A stretch of 64,000 nt of DNA from Oscheius onirici (taxonomy: Eukaryota > Nematoda > Chromadorea > Rhabditida > Rhabditidae): assembly GCA_932521025.1 (NCBI GenBank), contig OW051468.1, forward strand, positions 7,440,064-7,504,063. The letters run 5' to 3'. The notes beneath the pieces were generated by a model. That model was not told the DNA's origin. It saw only the letters and a program-made list of their open reading frames with translations, and ran no database searches. A program made the translations under genes and the position numbers. Positions 33,221-45,129 of the stretch are shown piece by piece. Each line of letters starts with the position of its first letter. Positions within the stretch are counted from its first letter, which is position 1.

Positions 33221-33952
33221 TTACATATACATAGAACCGTCAGCGGGCTTTATGTAGCCCAACCCGATAAGAATAATGTCGACGACTGTCCACACGCCGA
33301 GGCCTCCGAATGAGAACAGCTTTCCAATACCCGATTTCCAAAGGCCGAGGTAGAATCTGTCGACACCCAATCCGCCTGAATAGTTTTCTTCGTTGTGTCT
33401 CGTCGCCCTACCCATTGTGACGGACAGGAACATTGTCCACGTCCAGCTATGCCCCGAGGACCAATTGCATTTCACTCGCTTGGAAAATTGTCGGTTTCCC
33501 TTGCACACGACGTTGGAGTGAACCTGAAAAGCCTTTATGTACTGATGATAGTTCTTACTTCGCATGTGGTGACAACAAGCTTCGTGCTTGAGGTCGAACA
33601 GTTTCTTTGTGGCAGACAGTCGTATAAGGAGTCGTCCAACTGCCAGCAGTAACTAAAAATCTGTCTTCTCAATTTAATGGTAAACTTGCCTGCAAAGACC
33701 ATCAATTTTCGTGCTTTCTTGATGCACACATTCGGGAACAGTCGAACAATTTACTGAAACCGTTTCTCCCAGATCGCACTTAGGAAAATCACAGTTCAGA
33801 CAGCTCAGATTGTTGATACAGTTTAGTCGTGCACAGCTACGAACAATGTCTTTTGAAATTTGTTTTCTTCAACTTACTGTGCGAATTTGTTCGTCTGTTC
33901 AGCAGCGACTATTCCAAGCAGCAGGAAGAATAGAATTGTGTCACATCCCATT
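33221..33952 (-). CDS. TM2-domain protein, TM2D3/almondex-like
   Basis: A type I-entry protein with signal peptide MGCDTILFFLLLGIVAAEQ, a Cys-rich lumenal region (INNLSCLNCDFPKCDLG, CSTVPECVH, YCWQLDDSLYDCLPQRNCS, CKGNRQFSKRVKCNW) and the TM2 hairpin: FLSVTMGGLGVDRFYLGLW, then GKLFSFGGLGVWTVVDIILI. It ends GYIKPADGSMYM at TAA 33223-33221. The FSFGGLGxWTxxDxxLIxxGYxxPADGSxY ending is diagnostic of TM2D1-3; TM2D3 fits best. Fly almondex acts in Notch signalling. Introns are tiny (one of 36 nt), and one has a GC donor (GCAAGT). Its ATG lies about 100 bases after the MAP2K5 stop, with an acceptor just upstream, consistent with an operon. Confidence 0.88.
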
Positions 33953-34054
33953 AGAGTCTGGAATTTCTGAAGGTTGTCTGAATCGAACAGTGTCTAGATA
34001 TTTGTCTGCATATACGACCAGCAGTATAGTGTACAACAAGATTCGTTGAAAACT

Positions 34055-35559
34055 TTATAAACTAGAAAATAAACTACCAATTAAGCGTCTGTCAAGCGGT
34101 ATTCGAAGATATGTCGATGCTTCCAACTGAGCCAATCCCCATCTTTGAGTCACGTCGGGACAAACACTAGAAATAGTTTATGCGTAGAAAGAAAAAAACT
34201 AACCAATTGTGAATGAGTTCAGCTAAAGGAGGCTCAACTCCATTCAGAAGAACCACTTTTTGTGCTGTCAAGGAACTCACCGTGGTTTGGCCCGGATCTA
34301 CTGGAAAGGAACCGCGAAGAAGCTCCCAGATGGTCAGTCCAAAGGACCAAACGTCTGATTCCAGTCTGAATATCAATTTAATACTCGGAGATTTGAGTAT
34401 GCATTTGCGTACATTTTGAAAGGGCAAAGGGCTTGTTTTAGAGTGTTTACAGGGTACTGAAAATAAAAAAATTATGCTCTTCAAATACCTGTACTCTCCG
34501 CCTTGAATCCTCTCAGGAGCCATGTAGGCAGATGTTCCCACAAAAGAGCGAGCTATTGACATGTCCATTCTTTTCGAGACGCCGAAATCGGACAGCTTGA
34601 TGAATCCTCTGCTATTAACCAGCACATTTTCGGGTTTCAGATCTGAGTTCCTTTATTTTTTGTTATGTTATTACCTACCTCTATGCATTATTTTCAGGCT
34701 CCAAATGAATTTCAGTCCTTCCAAAATACTGAGAGCGATATGTGGCAAAATAGAGGAAGGAAGCGGAGCTGAAAGGCTATAAATCTACTGGAAAGGAGAC
34801 AATGCAACACCGTAACTGGAAATCGTGCCGCCGTCCATGTATTCTAGGCAAATTAAAAAGATATTGGAGTCTAGAGAGGCTCCTTTCAATCCGACGATGA
34901 ATTCACTCGACTCGCACTAGAATTAATTCTTAAAGTTAAACAAAACCCTTTACCTGCTTTAAAAGTTTAATTTCCGAAACGATTTCATTCTGCTCACCGC
35001 TGTTTTCCGACATTTCTATACATTTTACGGCGACTACCTCATCAGACGGTAAATGAAGAGACCTGAAAGTGGTTTGATTAATTCAAACTAGACAATACTG
35101 TCCGATAAACTGTTCCAAACTGTCCACTCGAAATAATATCAAGATGTTGCAAATCGGACGGCAGAATGAGCGTGATCTCCGACGTGTCTACTGCAGGCTG
35201 AACTGAAATGGTTGGTCAGTGAAGACAAGATTACAATGGTATAGCCTACTGAGAAAGATGGTAGATACCGATCCCGACTGGAGAGCTGCTCGGAATCCCT
35301 CTAGATCCTCATCACTCCTGACTGTGATCGAGTCACCATCCTCGTCCTCATCTAAAAGCCCATTTCATTCAGGCTTTCTGCCGTTACCAACAATAAAAAG
35401 ACGTAAAATTTCCACAGATCCTCGACACATCCGCATGTATAGTGTCGTAGAACAACAGAGTCACAAAACTTAGTTCCAGAACCCATTCTCGGTCATCCGT
35501 CTTCACTACCAACTTGTAATTATTGGAGCAATTGAGATCCCGATTTGAGAAGGAGGACA
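34055..35559 (-). CDS. MAP kinase kinase 5-like (PB1 + kinase)
   Basis: A dual-specificity kinase. The N-terminal PB1-like domain begins at ATG 35559-35557 (NYKLVVKTDDREWVLEL). The kinase domain has the glycine-loop region before SLHLPSDEVVAVKCIEM (catalytic Lys), the catalytic loop IMHRDLKPENVL, LSDFGVSKRM (DFG), the activation loop SIARSFVGTSAYMAPERIQGG with MAP2K-type Ser/Thr sites, and ESDVWSFGLTIWELLRGSFP. PB1 plus this activation loop points to MAP2K5, whose target is ERK5-type MAPK. The end, IPLDRRLIG..., is spliced from a last small exon and stops at TAA 34057-34055. The tail model is less certain than the core. Confidence 0.85.
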
Positions 35560-36008
35560 TGGTTCAAGGTCGCGACTGTGTATGAGAGAGACAGACACAC
35601 AGTTAGCCTTTTCTTGTCTCTCTGACCTGTGCCTGCCGTCTCTCGCCCTCTTGTGTACATTGATTAGATAGGGGGACATGGTAGAGTAGAAAACACGTGT
35701 CTCCGTTTACTCGGTCTTTTTCCAAAAACTTTTTTTTTCACAGAACACATGTAGCTTCCACAGAAATTTCAAGAAAAAGCTTGTTCCAACATTTTTTCGT
35801 CCGTTTTTTTCGACAACATTTGAAACTTTTCCATTCGCTTGACTAGCGTAAACAAAATAGCCGCCTCTCAAAGTTCTTTGCGAATCTCCACTTTCATCAA
35901 GAAAAGAGCTCAAAAAAGTTATCGTCTTGTAAGAAAAATCGAATATAAACAGCCAAGACATCAAACCCCTTTATTCCCTTTATTCTGACATTCTCAATCA
36001 CTTTAGGA
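35560..36008. other. Divergent intergenic, MAP2K5 / TMEM220
   Basis: About 450 bases, AT-rich. A CTTTAG acceptor lies 2 nt before the TMEM220 ATG. No gene was recognised. Confidence 0.45.
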
Positions 36009-36525
36009 ATGGAAGCTTTTATCAGAGGATCTGCATCATTAGCTCTTCTCGCTGGAGCTTTCGTGCACTACGAAGTAAGTACAATCCGCAAGAAAATTAA
36101 AAATGTGCTTAGCGAGACCCCACATGGTGGTTCTACGTTCCTTCTTACGCTCTAGCAGGACTAGTCTGCTTCATTCCCCTCCCAAACAACTCCATCTGGC
36201 GATTTCTCTCTGCCATTTCTGTGGTGGGAGGAGGCTTGCTAATGTTGTTCCTCTGGTGGACGTTCAGCTCTCTCGATCAAACTGCTCTTGGATTTAGACC
36301 AGTTGAGGCCAAAGGGCTCTTCCCCGTAAGTTCAAGTCATTAAAAAAACGTAATCACTACTAGATTTCCGTGGGAGTTGCTCTGAGCTGCTTGACTAGAC
36401 TCTCTACGGACCCTATTCAAAAGCCAACTCACTATATTCGATCTCTGCTACATGCTTCACTGCTTGCCGTTAGTCTCAGTCTCGTCGCGTCGTCCGGAAA
36501 ATATTTTCATTACAAAAGTTTTTAG
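36009..36525 (+). CDS. TMEM220-like four-helix membrane protein
   Basis: Three exons encode about 140 residues. The start MEAFIRGSASLALLAGAFVHYE is followed by the family-typical DPTWWFYVPSYALAGLVCFIP, then ISVVGGGLLMLFLWW and a final helix LLAVSLSLVASSG. It ends GKYFHYKSF at TAG 36523-36525. Four helices and the NDPD/RDPTWW-like turn after helix 1 suggest the TMEM220 family, whose function is poorly known. Assignment is by remembered pattern only. Confidence 0.7.
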
Positions 36526-36750
36526 ATGCCACTTACTTTTTTCCTATCAAATAAAAGTCGAGCATTTCTATTCGAGTGTGTAAAAAGAAAGGGTTTATTT
36601 AGAACAACATAACGTAACAACCGCTGCTCGCCAGAAGAGAATCAAAAAGCAAAAATTAATCCTCGTAACATTTGGAAGTGTTTTGATCTGGCTAAGCTAC
36701 AATCCCGACAGTAAAAGAAGAATGGAAAACAACACACGAACATGCAGGGT

Positions 36751-37986
36751 CTAATAGTCATACTTGAACTCCAAATAGTCATCGTCGAAACATTGAATCC
36801 TCACATAACCGTCTTCTCCTCCAGTAGCGATAACATTTCCATCAGGATGCCAGGCCATCGAGTTGATCGGTCCGAAATGTCCCTTGAAGCGAGCGAATTC
36901 TTCCTCGAATACCATGTGATACAGCTTGGCCTCGAAGTGTCCAGCAGACACAGCCGTTTGTGTTACCTTGAAGACAAAAAAAATGAACGAAAATGAGGGC
37001 TGGGGCTCACCTGCATAGCGTCTTCTCCTCCTCCAAGACAGACGTGATCGCGGATAGGAGAAATACAGGCAGAATTGACGGGACGCTCAGATCTGAAACG
37101 GGTTCAGTTTACACAATCATGAAGTAAAAATAACCTGTATGTTTTCAAATGATTCAAATTGTTGACATCGAGTAAAGCGGCAGTTTTGTCGCGAGAAGAC
37201 GAAATGATGAAGGCTCCATCTGGGGACATTTGGAGATCAGTAATTCCGTACTGAAACCATTTCTGTAAAACTAAAGAAGACAGCTTACTCTGTGAGTGGA
37301 CTCGTTGGAGTAAATGGGCTCCTCGTTCTTCGCGTTGCTGATATCGTATTGGAGGAGGAGGCCGTTTTCATTTCCAATAGTGACGGTCTCATCGAGTGTA
37401 GAAAACAGGCAGGTGACGGCTGACTGATCGAATTGAGTTCTGTGAAAAGCTTGTTTGGAAGGAACGACTACGAGAATAACCTGAACAACGGAGTTTCTGC
37501 GTTGTTTGCGAGTTGCTCGGGATCGCGGAGATCAATGACGGCGAGAACGGACATGTTTTTGGTCATTTTCATCGTCGTATAAGCAATCAAATTGGCTGAA
37601 ATTGATGTATTTGACGAAAATATAAGGGTTTACCTGAAAAAGACATGCTTACAGCACGAGCTGGTGTGGGCGTAGCAATTGTATGAAGGACATCTCCGCG
37701 TTCACAATCCCACAGCTTGACAGAGTTATCTCCTGATGCTGTGGCCATTTTGGAGGTATCCCACGAGACATCCAAGTCCCAGACTACTCCGTTATGTCCT
37801 TCGTAGGTACCTAAATAAGTCTCTTCGTGAAGAAAAATCGAAGAACTTGCCTATCCTCTCGCCATTCTCTTGGTACCAAACGCAGGGAAGTTTGTTCTTG
37901 GCAGCAGAAAATAGCAAATCTCCTTCACGATTGAAGCGAACCCTAGTCAGAGCACGATCGTGCCCTTTCAGAGAAAGAGGGCGCAT
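36751..37986 (-). CDS. eif-3.I: Translation initiation factor eIF3 subunit I
   Basis: A seven-bladed WD40 protein of the eIF3 complex. [19 protein letters not shown] begins at ATG 37986-37984, directly abutting a TTTGCAG acceptor. Repeats include [31 protein letters not shown] with [27 protein letters not shown] and [20 protein letters not shown]. The characteristic C terminus [12 protein letters not shown] ends at TAG 36753-36751. All introns are short and in phase. The near-invariant start and end make this a secure identification. Confidence 0.95.
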
Positions 37987-38526
37987 CTGCAAATGGAAAC
38001 GATTAACATGAGAAAAATTTCGGAGAAAAACACAACATAAACGCTTGATTATCTTCTTCTCAATGTGCTTTTAGAAAACAAGCAGCATTTTTTAACATGG
38101 AAACAAATGTAATCTCGTGAAAACGGTGGCAAGGAATCAGATAAAAGTTTACGGCTTCAAAATTGTTCTAGCTGTAGTTGTTTGTTTTCCTTCTACACGA
38201 AAGCTTTTCTAGGTGATAGACAGTTTTCGAGAGTGAAAACAAGAAGATGAACGAGCAAATGTGGTTGACGAATAAGCCAACAAGGCTCCTCCTTCTGAAA
38301 TTCGTAAGAGTGACAGATTTTGGGTCAATGCACACGATTTGCGCCAACAATTTGAGCTGCCGTCGATGCCGATTCTTTTCTTCGTGAAATGTACAAGTTG
38401 GAAAACCTAAAAAACTGGTATCTACGGAGAACTTCAAAGACGTATAAATAAACAAATCTAGACAAAGACACACGCGACAGTGGAAAAATAGCAATAAAAA
38501 TTTTACTTGCCGCCAGGAAAAAAACT
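37987..38526. other. Intergenic between eIF3i and transposon copy B
   Basis: About 540 bases; open frames at 38168-38558 have no recognisable content. It probably contains the eIF3i promoter. Confidence 0.4.
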
Positions 38527-41038
38527 TTTCGACTTGTCAAAACTTGTCGACTTGTCAAGGCTAAAACTCTAAAAGCAAGTAGTTCTTGGGTTATTCTAGC
38601 ACGACGTCTGCTGCTGTGAGGATAGCTCTTTCTACCTTCTTTCAGTCCACATCTTCAAACTACCTCTTCTCTCTACACTAGACGACGTTCTCTGCTGTAC
38701 TGCCGGCTACTTCTCTCTGTCAGGTATTTTCCCCTATTCTGACTGCACAGTTAAAGTAGACACTGACAATCAGACAGTGCGAACAGTAGCGCCATAGACA
38801 CTTGTGTTCTTTTGAAAAGTAGAGAGACGGCAAAAGTGACAGTCAGTTCGGGAATCCGCCATGGACTGACAGCCTTCGAAAGATGGTAGTCACGCTCAGT
38901 TTTCCTGGTACCTTGGGTATCTCCTTGAATCCACAGCGGTGTTTGGTATAGTTCTTGGAGCCCCTGGGACCACTAGGGAAGACTGATAGTTCTTTCTTCG
39001 CGCTAAAATGCTGACATTTTCTTTCCCCTCTCCCCTTGAGCAGGATGTTTTGACTTTGGTAGACGCAAATCTTTTCGTTTAAATTGCACTGAGACCGGGT
39101 TGAGCGCTGCCCAAGAAGGGTAAATGACTGTTCAAACCTCTGCCTCTGTCTTTGGTTTTGGCCACTGTTCAAGCATGTTTGTCAGCTCAAAGCGCACCAT
39201 TGGTGGCAGGGGAGTCCTGTGAACCAGCCGAGGGTGGTTTGGTCTAGAGCTTTTGATCTGTTTGGTCTGTCTGAGGCTATTTCAGTTCCAAATCTCTTTA
39301 TCATCGTTTCACAGTGGCTATGCGTCCCGGTCAATGGCAGAGCCGTAGTGCACCACAAAATTTTGTCTAAGAGTTTGCCAGAGTCAGAATTATCCAGAGC
39401 TCTCCATTGTCTCTCTATATTGTAATAGACACGCTTGCTTCGTGTTTCTTTTGTTGATTTTCAGGAAGACTCATGGACATGTTCAAATCTCAGTGAGCTA
39501 CTTTTCTGGAAAGATGACACCCTGCTGGAATGTTGAGCCACGAAGATTTGTGTGCAGGAACATGTTGGAACGTCGGCTGAAGATGCGAAACGACGGTTCT
39601 GTGAAACGCGCCGTGGCCAATTGTTCCGTGAATGGACTGTCGAGCCGGAGAACCGAGAGCTGTGAGACATGCTGTTGATTCTGGCTGAACAACGAAGAAG
39701 ACTGTCTCAGTGTGCTGGAACGTGATGGAACAACAACCGTTGAACGGTCGAGCCGGAGACCCAGGCTGTGTCTTTGTCAACAACCTGGTCGAGCTGATGC
39801 AAACGAGTTACTGTCCAGACGATGCTGGAAAGATGACTGTGGTGAGACTGTCTTTTTTTCGTGCTACAGGCGTAAAAGTCCCGTATTGCTACACACCCCG
39901 TGTTATTTGTTGCATTTACCGTTGTTATTTTGGAGATACCCTCTTTCTCCCCTTCTCCTATCGCTTTTTCCGTTAACGGATAATCCTTGACCAGTCGTGA
40001 CTTGTCAAAATATTGACATGTCATAACGTGTCAATATCGCGAAAAAATTTGTTATGATCCGTCTCCCAATGACGTTTTTGAAATATTCTCACGGCTCGTT
40101 TTCGGATACTAGCTCAGCCTCTCTTGTGTTGTCAGTTTGGCAGTTTTTCCAGAGTTCCCATGATCCATCTGCACAGACTTTCCGTTTTGGCATTTCTCGG
40201 CTCCTTTTCGGCTAGTAGCTCAGCCTCCAGTGCAATCGTTTTCACAGTTAGTCAAGTTCTCTTCTCCGAAGTGCTTCTGCGCCTTCCTCTCGACAGTTTC
40301 GTACTGATAGCATATTGATGATATTGGTTCAGCGGCACTTCTCATAAGTTCGTCACACAGTTGCTCTGAAGATGGCTGTATGAAGAAAATCACAAAACTA
40401 GTCTAACCTTGCATGATTCTGTCTCCTGATGATTCTGTCTTCAGTTTGCATTTGTTCAAATGGAGGTAGTTGTTGATGTCATACAATTCTTGAGATTCGA
40501 TTCTTGAAAACTAAAGCAAGCAAACAAAACAATGAAGGACAACATTCTATCAGATAGCTTTCAGTGACTGTCAATATAAGTTTTTTTTAGCGCGAAAGAG
40601 AACTATCAGTCTTCCCTAGTGGTCCCAGGGGCTCCAAGAACTATACCAAACACCGCTGTGGATTCAAGGAGGTGCCCAACCGGGAAAACTGAGCGTGACT
40701 ACCATCTTTCGAAGGCTGTCAGTCCATGGCGGATTCCCGAACTGACTGTCACTTTTGCCGTCTCTTTACTTAAAAGAACGCGAGTGTCTGTGGCGCTACT
40801 GTTCGCACTGTCTGATTGTCAGTGTCTACTTTAACTGTGCAGTCAGAATAGGGGAAAATAAAAACACCTGTCCTGGTAGAGAGTAGAAGTAGCCATCCGC
40901 ACAGCAGCAGACGTCGTGGTGGAATAGTCCAACAACTAGCTTTTTCGAGTTTTAGTCTCGACAAGTCTTGACAAGTCTTGACAAGTCGAAAGCGCGAACT
41001 TTGAATTTTCAAAACATTGAAATTGTCCCTGTTTACGT
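38527..41038 (-). mobile_element. 2.5-kb DNA element with long terminal inverted repeats, copy B (inverted)
   Basis: The reverse complement of copy A (20985-23498). All seven translated interior and arm segments I compared are identical in the two copies. The one difference found is an extra 12-bp GACTTGTCAAG-type repeat near the right end of copy B. The right end again runs to GTCCCTGTTTACGT before diverging into unique DNA; the left end stops earlier, within CTTTTCGACTTG. No transposase was recognised. Confidence 0.82.
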
Positions 41039-41692
41039 TTCACAATGCCTTTCTTGGCTTATTTCAGACCCTTCAGCAAACGATTCTATGATTCTCACAC
41101 ATTTTGTCCGCCGTATTTAATTATGGCCCATTTTATGACACCGTGGGCAAGTGGATATTTGGCAATCGGTTATCAGGCAATCCTCGGCCAAATACTGTAG
41201 TTTCTGATGTAGTGAAATGACAGTAACTCTTTTCTATTCTACGGATACCATTTGTCCAGAAAAGACATCAGTTAAGATCCCTTAACACTTGCCATCTGTC
41301 TCTCCACGAATAGATCAGACAAAATACAGTCCGGCGTGTATTACACTGTCCGAAATGTCCGAAGAAACATATTAGTCACGCGGACCAGGAACAGTTTTCC
41401 GATCATTGGCACGAAGTTGACTCTTTTGAAATATTCTCGTTCTGTCTTTCTCTGCCACGTGCTGCAACCGGAAATGTCGGTTAGAAGATGGCATCTATGC
41501 CCTGAATGGGCTACCCCCTTCTCTCTCTGCCCAATGGCAGAAACATCAGGTTAGTAAAGCAAACAGGTTGGATCAAGGCTACAGTGTACGGATAGAAGAG
41601 AAGGCCGCGCGAGCGCGCGAAAAGTGGGAGGGGACAGACGCGTCTCTCTCTCTCCTAAAGTCAGGGAACGGAGGGGCATTGGACGTGTAGTC
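41039..41692. other. Upstream region of the SEC14/GOLD gene
   Basis: About 650 bases with no recognised gene. A GC-alternating stretch (GCGCGAGCGCGCG, about 41609) and TCTC repeats occur near 41650, close to the start. Confidence 0.4.
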
Positions 41693-44461
41693 ATGCACGC
41701 AGCACTCGCTCCGACCAGTCCCATCTCCAAGGAAGAACTTCAGGCTGTCAAGGACCTCAGGTACTCTTTCTCATCATTAAACAGACAATTTTAATAAGGC
41801 CTTCTCTCGACCTGTAGCTTTTTAACCTCCCTTTCAATCACTTTGTCAGTCTTAAGTTACTTTTAAATTTAAGTACTTTAAAAGGACAGTCTCGTTTAGG
41901 GCGAAAAATGAGTAAACATCACTGAAAACGCAGCCTTTTGGGAATAATTGGGGTAGAGGGCTACAAAAGTGGGACGCCGTTTTCCCGCATAACCCATTTA
42001 AGTTTAGGAACTTTGTTTCAAACCAATGAACCTCCTGTCGCCCCATATTAGTCTTCTTGAGATACGGTGCCTCTTGTAACACATTTAAGCATGAGTATCA
42101 GTACCATCGGAAACCTTATCACTCCAAACTGTACTCCCTATAAGCAGTTCTTCTTCCATTCCCGATTCCTATAAGATTTTCGATGATCCTCACCCCAGAT
42201 ATAGTCGGAGATTGTGCAGATTCCGTCTCTCTCTCCTACGTCAACCGATGGCAGAATCTGGCCACCAGTCTCTCTCAATGTTTTTGAGACACAGCTTTGC
42301 GATCGCGATCGACTCTTTCCAGCTGACTAGTTTCGGCTGCGTCGATCCATACAGACTCCGAGAAATAGGACACACATCGCGTCTTGTGATTTTGTTTTCC
42401 CGGCCAGAACAAAATTCAGTTTTGGATGAGCTGTCCTTGTTTGGGTGAAGAGACGGGAATAGAGCTTTCGATCGATGATTCAAGTGGTCTCTCTCCTCTG
42501 ATGAAATTAGACGTTGCAAGGACGGCTGGGAACTCCGGGGTTAGAGTCACCTTGACCGAAAGATGGACGGTGTTTGATCTGTTTTCTGACTGTGTTTTTC
42601 GAAAAACAGTCCATCTATTTCAGGACGATCCTTCCCCAGCTCGACTGTCTCTCCGACAACTATCTCATCAGATGGCTCCGTGCTAAAGAATTCCGCTTTG
42701 ATGAGACGGCCGAAGCTTTGAAGAAGCACGTCGTCTTCAGAAAGGCCTGGGAATTGGACACAATAGCCGATTGGCAGGCACCAGAGGTACTGTTTTCCAT
42801 CTTTTTGTCGGGAAGAGATAGACATCTTTTAGCGCGTCACGTGTCTAGATGCGAAACAAGATTTGCAATTTTATGAGGTCATGGGCCCTCTCTTTCACAA
42901 TCCATGTTTGTCTCATCTCTCGCGTGTTGTAAAGCACTTTCTTTTTCACCTCTGGCAGAGAGAGAGACGAGATTTCTCCGGGGTCGCGCGCGCGGGAAAC
43001 GATCAAAAACAAATTGATTTCAGTGTCTCGAAAAGTACTGTGGATATGGCATTCTGCCGGACAAGGACGGCCGTCCCATTCTCATGTCTCTTCTGGGCAA
43101 TACTGATGTTGATGGTAAGAGACAGAGAACTGACTGACTCATCCCCTTCAAGGTCTTCTGAAATCTGTCGCCTCGTTGGACTACATCAAGTTCTCGCTGG
43201 CTGCCATTGAGAAATGTCTCCAGCTGTGTGAGATCAAAGCCCGACAGTCCGGTCGTCCTTTTGAACAGATGATGCTCGTCTTCGACCTGGATCACATCAG
43301 CGCCTCACACTTCAGTTCCAAGCAGTTTGCCTCCTCCTTCACCACCTTGATCACGCTCTTCCAAGACCACTATCCTATGGTCTTGAGAAAGATTCTCATC
43401 ATCCGGTAATCTTTACAGACTTTAAAGAGAACTTTTTCAAGGGATTTATGAACACAATTAGTTTCTAACAAAAGTTTTGCTTGGTAGTTTTTTTTTTGGA
43501 GAAAATGGTACAGTAACAGATTGACAAGGGGAGAATGAAAGGGAAACTAAGACGGAGGTGAAGACCAGACAGTTCTAACCTTAGCCATCGGTTGCAAGCC
43601 TTGTGTTTTGAAAAGTTGTGAATCTCATCCAATCGTACTATCTCAATTCAACCTTGAGGTCCTTTACCTCTCTTCACACTCGCAATCTTCCAGAGCTCCC
43701 GAGATGGCTCGTCTCGCCTACTCTTCCATCACAGCCATCCTGGCTCCCTCGATCACTCGACTCATCGAGATGCCCTCCGAATCGGACTGGAAGTGGTCTC
43801 TGGCCCAATATGTCGACCTAGAAGCCTGGCCAATGCACTGGGGTGGTCGTCACCAGGAGAACGGAGATCCCAAGTGTCCCTCAATTATCCGCTACGGCCT
43901 CGGACCAATTCCGGACAATTTCTACGTCGATCCTCGCCGGGCCATGGCCGACTACGATCAGCTGACGACAGTCTATGCCGGAGACAAGCATCTCATTTCC
44001 GTCGAGATCAAAGAACCTTCAAAAATCAGCTGGCAGGTAGGGATAGAAAATTGCTTTCATTTCATGTTTACTATTCCAGTACATGACGGACGAGGACGAC
44101 ATCGGCTTCCAAATCTATTTCGACTCGTCCGCTCATGCTGAGAATCTTTCCGAAATGGAGACGGTCTATCCCTATATCAGTAAGTTCAAACTATTCTTTT
44201 TCCGGAAATAGAACGTTACATAATTTACAGATACGCAAAATTGCGTACTCTGCATGCAAGCTCAAAATTGTCATTTTCAGGACTGGAATGTACCAGCGTC
44301 CCAATCAGTGATCACTTCGTAGCTCAGAAGCCCGGAAACTGTGAGTATTTCTAACAAAAATCAATAAAAAAAAATCTTCAGATGTGCTCGAATTCGACAA
44401 CTATTACAGTTGGTTCGCTGCGAAGAATCTTCGCTATAGCGTAGAGATTGAGGAGATTTGA
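41693..44461 (+). CDS. SEC14-like lipid-transfer protein with CRAL-TRIO and GOLD domains
   Basis: Exon 1 encodes MHAALAPTSPISKEELQAVK. An 860-nt intron precedes the CRAL-TRIO N domain (DNYLIRWLRAKEF...FDETAEALKKHVVFRK). The lipid-binding domain includes CGYGILPDKDGRPILM, MMLVFDLDHIS and KILIIR-APEMARLAYSSI. The C terminus (EIKEPSKISWQ, DIGFQIYFD, YVLEFDNYYSWFAAKNLRYSVEI) is a GOLD beta-sandwich. Stop is TGA 44459-44461. This architecture is that of SEC14L/TAP proteins and nematode CGR-1-type proteins, which bind phospholipids or tocopherols and modulate Ras or Golgi traffic; the ligand here is unknown. Nine exons or so, without lesions. Confidence 0.88.
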
Positions 44462-44559
44462 ATCCTGTACACTTGCGCCCGTTTTGCTGTATATTTGCGC
44501 GTCTCCCTTACATACATTCACTAACTCGACGAGTACTGTTGTGATTATTTAATAAAGAT

Positions 44560-44920
44560 TTAACAGAGATGAATGCTCTCGCAGATCTCCTTCTCCGGCT
44601 TGTGCTCTTTCAGCTGATCGACGATAAAATCCAGCGAATTTGCGACAATTTTTTCGCAAGCGTTCACCAGAACATCCGGCACATCGTTGGCACAGAACTT
44701 GTGGACGGCCTGAAGCATTTTTCAGTCTTTTTTTATAGCCAAAACTGCTTATTCTGCCCTAATTTTCAAGTACTTTCCTCACCGTTTTGACATCCTCTCC
44801 ATGGTCTAGAGCCTGTTGAATACTGTCAATCAGACCGATGCAGATGTCGCAGAGAGACGGGAATTTTTTTCCAGCATAGACGGAGACAGCTAATACGAAG
44901 AGCAGAAGAAGAAAGCGCAT
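44560..44920 (-). CDS. Saposin-like secreted peptide (SPP/caenopore type)
   Basis: Two exons encode about 94 residues. The signal peptide MRFLLLLFVLAVSVYAG is followed by one saposin B domain with the six-cysteine pattern CDIC...FC...AC...IC...LC and amphipathic helices (IGLIDSIQQALDHG, CEKIVANSLDFIVDQLKEH). It ends ESIHLC at TAA 44562-44560. Single-domain saposins of this size in nematodes are membrane-active antimicrobial or digestive peptides; that role here is inferred. A TATA-like TATAAA lies about 95 bases upstream. Confidence 0.83.
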
Positions 44921-45129
44921 TGCTTGTTGTTTGGGGAAAGGACTGAGATTGAGGCCGAGACTCGTTTTCTTTACACAAACAATGGATGACCTAGCAGGTG
45001 CGATAGGAGCTGTTTATAGGGCATGTTAATGTGAGCAACAGATGACGAAAATAAAACAATTTACCTCATTCAACAAGATAACAATTCAACAAAGTCGCTA
45101 ACCTCTATATTGAAAAAGTCTACTGATAA

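Noticed and set aside
33380-33420. An insertion in the TM2 domain (TMGRATRHNEENYSGG)
   Set aside because: It is a 36-nt GT-AG intron whose length is a multiple of three; removing it restores the family-typical TMGGLGVDRFYLG.
42212-42519. Overlapping frames within the 860-nt first intron of the SEC14/GOLD gene
   Set aside because: Open on both strands without motif; the flanking exons join in phase across them.
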